NCBI GenBank assembly: GCA_004835665.1
Contig: RBKR01000009.1
Location: forward strand, 1-64,000
DNA length: 64,000 nucleotides
DNA from: Phoma sp. XZ068
Taxonomy: Eukaryota; Ascomycota; Dothideomycetes; Pleosporales; Didymellaceae
Direction: 5' to 3'
The notes under the pieces are model-generated. The model was not told the DNA's origin. It searched no databases and worked only from the letters and a program-made list of their open reading frames with translations. How positions within the stretch are numbered: the stretch's first letter is position 1; every line of letters starts with the position of its first letter. The position numbers and the translations under genes are program-made. Positions 1 through 8,878 of the stretch are shown piece by piece.

Positions 1-86
1 CCTAACCCTAACCCTAACCCTAACCCTAACCCTAACCCTAACCCTAACCCTAACCCTAACCCTAACCCTAACCCTAACCCTAACCC
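1..86. repeat. Telomere repeat (CCCTAA)n, chromosome terminus
   Basis: An uninterrupted array of about 14 CCCTAA units starts at the first base. The C-rich strand reads 5' to 3' into the chromosome, so position 1 is the chromosome-end side. This is the TTAGGG repeat of most filamentous fungi. The array breaks directly into a CTCTCAC-rich degenerate repeat. The true telomere length cannot be judged because the window or assembly begins inside it. Confidence 0.98.
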
Positions 87-382
87 TCTCTCTCACTCTC
101 TCTCTCTCACTCTCTCTCTCTCCCTCACCCTCACTCTCTCTCTCACCCTCACTCTCTCCCTCACCCTCACTCTCACTCTCTCTCTCACTCTCTCCCTCAC
201 CCTCACTCTCACTCTCTCTCTCACCCTCACTCTCACTCTCACTCTCACTCTCTCTCTCACTCTCTCTCTCACCCTCACTCTCACTCTCTCTCTCACTCTC
301 TCTCTCACCCTCACTCTCACTCTCACTCTCTCCCTCACCCTCACTCTCACTCTCTCTCTCTCTCTCTCTCTCCCTCACCCTC
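87..382. repeat. Degenerate CTCTCAC/CCCTCAC simple repeat next to the telomere
   Basis: The sequence alternates CTCTCTCTCAC, CCCTCAC and CACTCTC blocks without exact periodicity. It looks like a diverged continuation of the telomere-adjacent array. The only open frame through it is an Arg/Val low-complexity translation, which is not a gene. Confidence 0.9.
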
Positions 383-492
383 GGACGGGCTCCCCACCCA
401 CATCCCCTACTTGTAACTAACTAATAACTGCTCTCTTTAAACACCCTACGGGCCTACTGCCTACTCTTTCTTTTCTTTTCTACCTTTTTTAC

Positions 493-612
493 TTGTTTAC
501 ACCTCCTCATTTGTTTACACCTCCTCACTTGTTTACACCTCCTCACTTGTTTACACCTCCTCACTTGTTTACACCTCCTCACTTGTTTACACCTCCTCAC
601 TTGTTTACACCT
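493..612. repeat. 18-bp tandem repeat, 6 full copies plus a partial
   Basis: The unit TTGTTTACACCTCCTCAC is repeated head to tail six times, followed by a partial copy. The copies are nearly identical; only the first ends in T instead of C. This is a classic subtelomeric minisatellite. It produces an FTPPHL-repeat open frame that I do not regard as a protein. Confidence 0.95.
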
Positions 613-1800
613 TTTCTTTGTATCTATACTCGCCTCTGCTTGTATTTCTTTCCGTGTTTTTTACCCCTACTTAAACTTATTTGTACTTCTTTTTATTCTG
701 TCTTTTATCTACTTTATTACTTCTTTCCTCCTTTCTTCTTATCTCTTTTTCCTTATAACTATAAAACCCTAACCCCGCTCTTCTTTTCCTACTACTTTTT
801 GACAATACTTTGCACTTTCTTTCTTTTGTATCTCTAAATCTATTCTAATCTGAATCTCTTTTCTACTTATTCTACTTATTCTTCTTTTCTTTCTTACTCT
901 TACTATTGTCTCTACCCTCACCCTTTTCTTAACTAACCTTTTTTCTTTCTCTTTTACCTCTGTCCTAATTCTCCCTCTATCTTTTTCATTTCAATCTTTC
1001 CTCTCTTTTCTTTACTACTTTCTTTATCTTCTTTCTTTCACCTCCTTTAAAACACTCTCTTCTATCCTCTTTTGCTACTTTAACCCCTGCTTATTCTTGT
1101 CAACTTTCTTTTGAAACCATTAATCCCCCTTCTTGCTTTGTTTCTACCTTGCCTTCTCTCTATTAAACACGTTTTGTAACTCTTTAACTTTTTCATCTTC
1201 CCTTGATTTTTTTTTTATAACTACTAAACTACTTGTTTCTTCTGTTTGCCTGTGTATTTCTATTTCTTTTCTTATTCCTCTTTACTTCTTTCCTATAACT
1301 TTACCTCTTTTCTTTGTTATTATTTATTTCTCAACACTTACTTGCTAACTCTTCTTTGAAACTCTCTTTATCTTTGAAAAAAATCTTTCAAATCCTTTCT
1401 ACTGTGTTCTCTAATCCTTTTTTCTTCTCTTTACTGATTTCTCTAAACTACTAAACTGCTTATTTTTTCTTTTTACCTTTAACGTTTCTTTTCAATTTTA
1501 CGCCCTCTTACCCACCCGCTTTCTTTGATCTTTTAACTTCAACTCTCTTCTTTACTCCCTTTCCTCTGCTTATCTTTTCTCTCTTCTCGAACTTTCCTTG
1601 AACTTGACTTTTCTTGAACTTCTTGAACTTCTTGAACTTTTGAACTTTTCAACTTTTGAACTGCTGAACTTTTGAGCTGCTGAACTTTTGAACTTTCCTT
1701 GAATTCAACGGTTTGCGCTTGCGGACTGCCGAAACGGATAACGGCTAACGGGATCCGGGTTTCGGCCTCCGCGTTTGCTTCTGTCCTGTTGTCTACTTTC
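613..1800. other. Pyrimidine-rich subtelomeric DNA without genes
   Basis: The + strand is strongly biased to T and C, with a short telomere-like stretch (AAACCCTAACCCC) near 765. Between about 1590 and 1705 it becomes an irregular tandem array of TTGAACTT / CTGAACTTTTGAA units. The small open frames here are compositional artefacts. I see no gene. Confidence 0.8.
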
Positions 1801-3930
1801 CCCAAATACGGATAACCCTAACCCTGACTTGCGTCCGGCCCTGAACCCAACTTCACGCTGTAAACACCTTGCCGGCTCTCCGCTCACCCTCTACCTTCTA
1901 CTTCTCTTCTTGCCCTCCCTGACGCCTTGATGATGTGATCCCTGCTGTCTGCTACTGACCGCAAACCTCCTCGGCTTGCGGGGCCTTGTAACTGCGTCCT
2001 ACCCTCTACCTGCGTCCTACCCTCAGCTACCGGTTGCCGCTCTTTTCTTCTTTACTTCGCTCTTTCCTACCCTTGCTGCGCTCTTGAACCGCTCTACGTT
2101 ACGCTCTTTGCGCCTCCGGGGCCTTTCTACGGGCTCCTGCCACTCGGACGGGTATCTGCTGCACCCTCTTTTACATGTCACTATCGCACGGGTTACGGGG
2201 GCCTCTTCACGGGTTGCGGACCTCTCGGTAATACCTCACCACGACTTCGTCGCCTGCCTCTTCTCTTTTCTCAACCGCGGCGCTTCTTGTGCCTCCCCAC
2301 GGGCCTTCCGCCCACCCCTTCTACTTCACCGCTGCGCTCGGCTTCTCTGTGACACCTGACGGGCCCATCGCCCGCCCTCTTCTGCCTTCTCCTCAACGAC
2401 TCTCTTCTCCCTTCTTGCCTCCCTCACCCTCGGCTCGTGATACCTTATCACGGCCCCACCCACCTCCCCTCTTTCTCCTTCATCCTCTACCGCCCCGCCC
2501 GCCTGCTTTGTGACACCTGACGGGCCCACCGCCCACCCCTACATTCTTACATCTTCACACTCGCTAACGGGTCTTCGCCCTGCTCTTCTGTCTTGAACGG
2601 GGCCCACCGCAATCCCCTTTCTCTCTAACCCTTCTCCTCGCACTCCTTAACACTTCTTAGCCCTCTAATCACCTACGGGTCTTCGCCTTGTTTTTCTGCC
2701 CTGACGGGGCCCACCGCCAACCCCTCTTCGTCCCTCTGATACCTCTCTACGGGCCTACCGCCCGCCCTTTTGTCTCTACCCCCTCTGATACCTTGCCACG
2801 GGCCCACCGCCCACCCCCCCTTCTCTCTCTTACCCTCGCATTACCGGTCTCTTCACCGGTTCGGGGGCATCTTCGCGGGTTGCGGCTGTTTCCTGCCTGT
2901 TGCCTGTCTTTCTACGCGTTCGGGGGCACCTCCACGGGCTACGGGTCTCTCTACGGGCCTCTGTTCCTTTGTCGGCTTGCCCCAAATACCGGTAACCCTA
3001 ACCCTAACCTGCATCCGCTCCTCCAACCAACTCTGCACCTGCCTCTTCGCTCTCGTGTGACACCTGGCGGGCCCACTGTCCACCCTTCTCTCACGCACTA
3101 CGGCATCTACGGGCTTGGGAATGCCTTTCTGGCTGCGGCACCACAATCGGGTTTGCCAAACTTCCCCTAGCTTCTGTTCTATCTTGTGACAATCCTCTCT
3201 AAACGCCCAAAACACCTTTTTACATGTTGTCCCCATCCCGATCCATCTGCCTAAACCCCCTGGTGACCTTTTCAAATGCCTCCTCTCCGCATCTTACTTT
3301 TCCCAAATTTTCGCTGTCTTGATCCTGCGCTTTCTTTTCAATACAAACGGGTGCTTTGGGTTGGGGACTCACTTGGTTTCGGGTGCTCTGCCTGGATTGT
3401 GGGCTCTTCTTGGGTTGCGCGCTCTTTCTTGGCTGTTGGTTTTTCTTAAATAATCGGCTCTTACTAATTTGGCGTCACTGATGTGGACTCACTTGGTTGG
3501 GCGGGGGACCACTTTCGGGCCACTTGGGCTGGTGGGACTACTTTCGGACCACTTGGGGTGGCGCGCTACTTGGGGAACCACGTGGGGAACTACTTGGGGA
3601 ACCACTTGGGGAACCACTCGGGTTGGTGGGCACCTCTTGCTGGCTGCTGTGTTCTTTTACAATGCTGTATGCTGTTGCCCGCTTGACCAAACCACGTATA
3701 ACCCTATCTCAATCTTGACTTGCGTCCTGGCCTGACTGCAAGCTCTAACACCTCCTCTTGTCTCTACTGCCCTCTCTGCTCACACTCTCTGCGCTCGTAT
3801 GCGCGTTGTCTGCGCTCCCTACACACTCAGCTTCTTTGTCTGTCTTGTTGATAATCTGCGTGCCGTAAACACCGGTAACCCCACCCTGACTTGCGTCCGG
3901 GCCCAACCGAAACTCCACTACCCCAACTTG
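1801..3930. repeat. Dispersed subtelomeric modules with interstitial telomere repeats and GGGCCCACCGCCCACCCC units
   Basis: Two modules recur. The first reads roughly AAATACCGGTAACCCTAACC followed by CTGACTTGCGTCCGGCCC. It occurs near 1804, 2983, 3695 and 3866, with decreasing telomere-repeat content. The second is a short CACGGGCCCACCGCCCACCC unit, often preceded by TGTGACACCT, near 2296, 2358, 2519, 2598, 2702, 2749, 2798 and 3066. Together they look like the telomere-associated repeats that accompany subtelomeric helicase genes. No protein-coding gene is supported here. Confidence 0.75.
3565..3632. repeat. 15-bp tandem repeat (ACTTGGGGAACCACG type)
   Basis: About four to five imperfect copies of an ACTTGGGGAACCAC(G/T) unit lie head to tail within the subtelomeric repeat zone. 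Several overlapping open frames read through as WGTTWGTT-type repeats, which are by-products. Confidence 0.85.
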
Positions 3931-4003
3931 CGTCCCGGCCCGAACCAAACTCTGCTGCACAGCGAATCGCGAACGGAAAATCTTTCATTTGCTACTACTG
4001 CGC

Positions 4004-7000
4004 CTACTCAGCCAACAGCCGTGTAATCCAACAAAACTCCTTTACCAAGTTGTTGCTCTCCACGTTGTCCAGCGGCTGCTTCTTCCCTAAATATTCGATT
4101 AACATCCTACCCGGTCCTGCATCGTCCACCCCAAACTCCGCTAATCGGGCCTGCCATCGGGCGTTTGCCTCCGTGTAACCGAATACTATGCCTGTTAATC
4201 CTGCGCTCAACACCCCGCTGTATTGACAAGTCCCTCCCCCTACCCTTCGATACTTCCCTTTCTCGTTCGGCTCCCAGCTGTTGCAAATTTCCTGCGGTAC
4301 GCCACCACACGGGAAGCAACCTGAAAACATGTGGAACCGAACCTGGTCGTCTATCTTCTGTACCATCTCCTTCGCTGTTTTGCTTTCTGCCCTCCAACAC
4401 TGCCGTATGTCGTGTCCGCTCTGTGGATCGCCTGCTCCCTCGCAAATCCCGCAGCGATTCGCCCACCACGCCAACTGCCTGCGCACCCACTCTACGTCGG
4501 CAAACTCCTGCTGTCGATGCTCAGTCAACGTCTGCCACGGCCCCCGGCGCGCCTGCTCCTGCTGTTGAAACACCCGCCGCATCTCTTCCCGCTCCGCTTC
4601 GACGACGTCCATTTCTTCTCCATCGTTACTGTTGTCGTCTGTCTCGCTCTCTTCTTCTGTTTCTTCTTCAACCACCTCCTCCAACTGCCCATCTATCCCT
4701 CGGCACACGTCGCACATCTCCTCGTTGTCCTCCTCTCTACACCCTGCTCGATCCTTCCTCCCATCCAAATACCCGTCCAACACCTCCCTCCTGCAGCTAG
4801 CCGCCCCGCTCTCACCACCTTCAACATACTCCCTCACCAACTGCCGCTCGGCTTCTGTCTCGTTGTCTTCGGTGCGTTGTTTCCCATCCTGAACGATCAA
4901 AACCGCCTCGCTTCGCAACCCGTCCCGGCCTGCCCTGCCGCTCTCCTGTGCGTAATCCAACATGGTGAACGGCCAATCGATGTGAATGATGCACCGTACA
5001 TCCGGTATGTCCACGCCCATTCCCAACGCGCTCGTTGCCACGATCACGCGCTGCTTGCCTGCCATGAAGTCCGCTAACATGCTCGCCTTGCCCACGGCAT
5101 CCGCGTGATACGCGTGACAATCTAATTGCTCTGCCAACGCCTTCACCTTCGGCTTCGAATTGCCGTACACGATGAGCTTGCCTGTCCTGTACTTCCGCAT
5201 TTTCTGCCACACTGTCTTGATGACCATCGACTCGACGTCCTTCTTCTTCACGGACCGGCTGATCTTGATGGTCTGATACGCCACGTTCGTCCTTGTGGTC
5301 GGTTGTCTGAACATCTTGACCTGCCCTCGCTGGTAATGCATCCGTCGATACAGCTCGTCTTCTTCGGTCGGCGGCAACGTTGCTGTCAACAGCACCATCT
5401 GCGTCTCGGCTGCTGCCAGCCTGCCGAGCTGTTGCATCTGCTTGCGGAATGTGTATCGACGGTTCAACACAATGTGACACTCGTCGATCACGATACGGTC
5501 CAGCTGCCGCGTCGCTCGCAGCCGGTTCAAAAATGTCGCGAACGCTTCTCCCACGGCCGACTCGGGCGTTACGAACACGATGGCTGCTGCGTCGGGCGGG
5601 CAGCGACTCTCCCACTCGGCGCACGATATCCCCAGCTCCTTGCACCGCCGCATCATGTCTCCACGCAGCGAAACCAACGGCACGACGACGACCGTCGTTC
5701 CACCTTGCTCTGCCCACCCCGGCAACATAAACAACATGCTCTTGCCTGCGCCAGTCGGCATCACGGCCACGACGGGGCTCTCGCCGGCAATGATCGCCTC
5801 GATGGCCTCCTTCTGCACGCCTCTGAACTTTGCTTTCTTGCCCTTCATTCGCTGGAGTTGCGCTGCCGGGTCCATCTTCCTCAGCCGCTCCAGCCTCTCT
5901 ATCCTTGCCTCGTCCGCCTCGCTCTCGAACGGCGCCTTCTTCCGCTTCTTGACGTCTGCCACTGCGTCTACGGCGGACTGGAAACCCAAAAACCGGTGCC
6001 AATCGGTGCTCGAGTTGCGGAACAACTGCCGCCTGTCTGCTGTGACGCCTGCCATCTCCATGATCCCGCGCGCGTATACCATGCCGGCTACGTGCGCGCT
6101 GTGGCCGGCCTGCTCGTCCTGGATGGTGGCGAGCATATTCTCCTCGTTCCACTCCTCGTTCTCCTCTGCCTCCTCTGCTCGAAATGCCGACGATGGCCGC
6201 AAAAACCTCCGGCTGATGCCGATGGCAATCTCACGGTATGCTGCAATCGTCAACTCTTGCTTTAAACCTACTCTGCTTTCACGCTTCAATATTTCCCGAA
6301 ATCGGTCGCTTGTCCACTTCCGTCCGCTGGGGTCGGCTGGCCACATGTGCGATGATATCGCCTCCTTCTCCCACACCATCGCCTCCAACCGCTGCTGGAA
6401 CGGCAACACCAACCACATGTAATACACCACCAGCTCGCCCACCTCGCGCGGCAAGTACCGGTGGATGATCTTGACATCGCCGCTCACGGCATACCCTTTG
6501 TGATACCGCGTAACGAACGCGACCATGCCGTCCTCGATGAAAATGTTTCGGTGGCCCCCCTTGATGGTGTTGCTGTGTCGAACGCTGCCCAGCTCTGGCC
6601 ACCTTGCGGGTTGCCCTTCTGCCATGTGCACCAACGCGGCCAGCTTCTCTCGAAACGCAATCACTCGATCCATGTACCGCTCCACCTCTTTCCGGTCGAT
6701 GCCTGAACGGCTTCCTGGCTTGATGAACCTTTCCCTGACGTTGGCGTCCTGCCCCGCGCGCTCAAACAACCACTTCTCCCCATCTACGGGCATGCGCGTG
6801 CGGTGGTCTTTCAAAAAGTTCCACCCTGGCCGCTCATCGGTCGGGTTGTCGCGCAGCTGCTCCCACGGGATCTGGGGCACTTGGCCTGCTGTCTGCTTGC
6901 CGCAAAACAGCAACTCCTCCACCAGTAGCCGCTTAGCCTCCGCCTGCATACCGTGCACCATCCCGCGGAACTGGGCCATGGTGAAGTGCAAGTTCTTGTA

Positions 7001-8665
7001 CAGCAGCTCATCCTTCCCCATCCACTCGACGTGGCCACGCGACGTGGTGTTGTAGTGCACCTTCAGCCCGTACGTGCGTAAGTCGAGCATCCACTGCATC
7101 GGGCTGTGGCTGCCTCGCACCATGAAGCTGTCCATCATCTGCTGCACAAACTCCAAGCAGCCTTTTGGTCGACGCGGGCTGGGGGGACTGCTGCCGCTGT
7201 CGCTCCCCCCGTACGCGCTGTCGTCGTCGAACACCTCCTCTTCAAACGGCTCGGACAGCTCCAGTGCGTGCTGCACGACCATGAAACGGGTGATTTTGAT
7301 CACGGACGACAAGATCGGCGGGTACAGCTCGGGGCCCTTCCAACCGTCCTCCTTGACGCCAAGCACAGCCAACGCGCACACCAGCGCGCAGTCGTACTCC
7401 TTGCGGCGGATGGTCTGTTTGAGCAGCGCCATGCAAAAGTCCAAGCACGCTTTTTCGACCGGCCCCAGCTTCGCGTGCTCGGGCTCATTGTCGCGTTCGG
7501 ACGGGTCCTGCTCGTCGTCCAGCTCATCGATCATCATCTCGTCCTCCTCGTCCTCCCCGTCCTCGTTCTGGTCCTCGTCGGCTACCCCCATCTCTACCCC
7601 ACCTACGTCTCTCTCTGCCTGCTCGATCAATGCCTCCCACGCCTCGCGCTGCTGCTGTGTGAAGCGGTACTTGGGGCTCTTCCAACGGTGCTCCCTCTGC
7701 GTCCGTGCAAAAAACATCAGTATCTGCTTCCACGGGCGTGATCGCTCTTTGATCGACTTGTCGTCCATGTACGCCTGCAGCGGCGTGTACCTGGTCTGAT
7801 GCTTCTCTGTCCGGATCGCCTCCATACGCACGAATATGCCCGTCCGTTCGATGACCGACGCCTGGCTCACGCGGGCCAGTCCGTCCATGGCGTTCCAAAT
7901 TGCAGCCTCGACGGGTTCCTCGTCCTTCTCCGGGTCTATGTTGGGCTCCTCAATGCTCGCCAGCAATTCGGGACGATCCAGTTTGTTCAAGTACGGCAGC
8001 CACCCAGTCCGCTCCAGCCATGGGGCCGCCTCGTCCTTCTCCCCGTCTTCGATCGTTGTCTTCGCCCGGTCCTCGACGTTGGCCCACGTCTTGGCCATCT
8101 CCTCGCCCACGCGCGCCCACGCCGCCTCGCCCTCTGTGGGGACGGGTTGCGGACCGCTGTCTGGGTTGTGACGCACCTCGAAGTACTGTGATCCGTGCCG
8201 GCTGCCGAAAAGTCGCTGGCAGTGTACGCGCTTGCAGCCGTCTTCCATCTGGGCTTGCAACGCCCCTGCCCGAGTTCGGCTGGGGCGTCCTTGCCTTTTT
8301 CCCAGCGACCAGCCGTTGTGGTCTTTGCGCCAGTGCTTTTTGATCGAGTCGATGGTTCTTGCAATGTGCCGGCATTTTTCGGGCTCAAGTTGGCACAGCA
8401 AGCCGTCGTCGTATACTGGCAGCTGGGGGATGGGCTGCACGTTGTTGTCTGGTACCGTCCACTCGCTGGGGTACTGTAGCAAGCCCGCCCACTGACGGAC
8501 GGCATCCCCTACAGCTCTAACGTTTTTTGGCGGCCTCTTGTGTTGCTTCTGCAAGTGGCTCTCGATCTGGTCCGGCCATACTGCGTACCGGCACTCCTTG
8601 CACACTGCTACCTGGTACTCAGCCAAGTGCTCAAAGTACTGATGCTCAACGGTGGCTTCTGACAT
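4004..8665 (-). CDS. Telomere-linked RecQ-family helicase (TLH type), 1553 aa
   Basis: Intronless gene for a large RecQ-like DNA helicase of the subtelomeric (telomere-linked helicase) class. Numbering is from the ATG at 8665, the first ATG of this frame; the frame is open upstream but has no ATG there. An N-terminal C2H2-like pair (C22, C25, H37, H42) resembles the OrsD-type zinc motif. Acidic linkers follow. The helicase core has Walker A MPTGAGKS at 969-976, a DECH box at 1061-1064, and motif VI QESGRAGRDG at 1240-1249. A Cys-rich RecQ zinc-binding-like segment (CRREVLDGY ... CDVCRG) follows. The frame is uninterrupted for 4.7 kb in a region otherwise prone to decay. Its 3' end abuts the telomere-associated repeats, as in TLH genes of other fungi. 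Its role in telomere maintenance is inferred from family and position. Confidence 0.93.
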   Translation of the reverse strand: MSEATVEHQYFEHLAEYQVAVCKECRYAVWPDQIESHLQKQHKRPPKNVRAVGDAVRQWAGLLQYPSEWTVPDNNVQPIPQLPVYDDGLLCQLEPEKCRHIARTIDSIKKHWRKDHNGWSLGKRQGRPSRTRAGALQAQMEDGCKRVHCQRLFGSRHGSQYFEVRHNPDSGPQPVPTEGEAAWARVGEEMAKTWANVEDRAKTTIEDGEKDEAAPWLERTGWLPYLNKLDRPELLASIEEPNIDPEKDEEPVEAAIWNAMDGLARVSQASVIERTGIFVRMEAIRTEKHQTRYTPLQAYMDDKSIKERSRPWKQILMFFARTQREHRWKSPKYRFTQQQREAWEALIEQAERDVGGVEMGVADEDQNEDGEDEEDEMMIDELDDEQDPSERDNEPEHAKLGPVEKACLDFCMALLKQTIRRKEYDCALVCALAVLGVKEDGWKGPELYPPILSSVIKITRFMVVQHALELSEPFEEEVFDDDSAYGGSDSGSSPPSPRRPKGCLEFVQQMMDSFMVRGSHSPMQWMLDLRTYGLKVHYNTTSRGHVEWMGKDELLYKNLHFTMAQFRGMVHGMQAEAKRLLVEELLFCGKQTAGQVPQIPWEQLRDNPTDERPGWNFLKDHRTRMPVDGEKWLFERAGQDANVRERFIKPGSRSGIDRKEVERYMDRVIAFREKLAALVHMAEGQPARWPELGSVRHSNTIKGGHRNIFIEDGMVAFVTRYHKGYAVSGDVKIIHRYLPREVGELVVYYMWLVLPFQQRLEAMVWEKEAISSHMWPADPSGRKWTSDRFREILKRESRVGLKQELTIAAYREIAIGISRRFLRPSSAFRAEEAEENEEWNEENMLATIQDEQAGHSAHVAGMVYARGIMEMAGVTADRRQLFRNSSTDWHRFLGFQSAVDAVADVKKRKKAPFESEADEARIERLERLRKMDPAAQLQRMKGKKAKFRGVQKEAIEAIIAGESPVVAVMPTGAGKSMLFMLPGWAEQGGTTVVVVPLVSLRGDMMRRCKELGISCAEWESRCPPDAAAIVFVTPESAVGEAFATFLNRLRATRQLDRIVIDECHIVLNRRYTFRKQMQQLGRLAAAETQMVLLTATLPPTEEDELYRRMHYQRGQVKMFRQPTTRTNVAYQTIKISRSVKKKDVESMVIKTVWQKMRKYRTGKLIVYGNSKPKVKALAEQLDCHAYHADAVGKASMLADFMAGKQRVIVATSALGMGVDIPDVRCIIHIDWPFTMLDYAQESGRAGRDGLRSEAVLIVQDGKQRTEDNETEAERQLVREYVEGGESGAASCRREVLDGYLDGRKDRAGCREEDNEEMCDVCRGIDGQLEEVVEEETEEESETDDNSNDGEEMDVVEAEREEMRRVFQQQEQARRGPWQTLTEHRQQEFADVEWVRRQLAWWANRCGICEGAGDPQSGHDIRQCWRAESKTAKEMVQKIDDQVRFHMFSGCFPCGGVPQEICNSWEPNEKGKYRRVGGGTCQYSGVLSAGLTGIVFGYTEANARWQARLAEFGVDDAGPGRMLIEYLGKKQPLDNVESNNLVKEFCWITRLLAE

Positions 8666-8878
8666 GTTAGCGGTCCTCTGCGAGCCTCTGTGTGTGTTTT
8701 TTTTCCTTGAGGCGACTGCTCTTATCTCTGAATTATGTTGAGTTTCGCACCCCAGCTTGTGCGCCCGCTCATGTTGTACGGGCTGATCTCCGTTCGGTCC
8801 GTTACCCTGGTCAGGGGCTGAACCCAACGAACATCCTTCTTCTTCCGCCGTATCTCCTACATCAACAAACAAACAGTT
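8666..8878. promoter_or_regulatory. 213-bp bidirectional intergenic region between helicase and divergent gene
   Basis: The helicase starts at 8665 on the minus strand and the next gene starts at 8879 on the plus strand, so both must use this 213-bp interval as promoter and leader. The plus-strand leader ends in a short AACAAACAAACAGTT run. No clear TATA box is visible. The helicase frame is open through the interval but lacks an ATG. Confidence 0.5.

Noticed and set aside
93..350. 85-codon Arg/Val/Glu frame on the minus strand
   Set aside because: It is the translation of the CTCTCAC simple repeat with period-locked codons; no gene features.
493..612. CRISPR-like array
   Set aside because: The repeats are contiguous with no spacers, and this is a eukaryotic chromosome end.
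493..837. FTPPHL-repeat frame on the plus strand
   Set aside because: It is produced by the 18-bp satellite and pyrimidine-rich DNA and lacks any gene context.
1976..3275. Several 70-160-codon frames in the subtelomeric repeats
   Set aside because: They read across dispersed repeat modules in several frames at once; low-complexity Pro/Ser/Leu composition without conserved motifs.
4821..6265. Long frames of 280-443 codons overlapping the helicase on both strands
   Set aside because: They are shadows of the GC-rich helicase gene in other frames; only the helicase frame has motifs.
8666..8872. N-terminal extension of the helicase frame to 8872
   Set aside because: The codon at 8872 is TTG, and the frame has no ATG before 8665.
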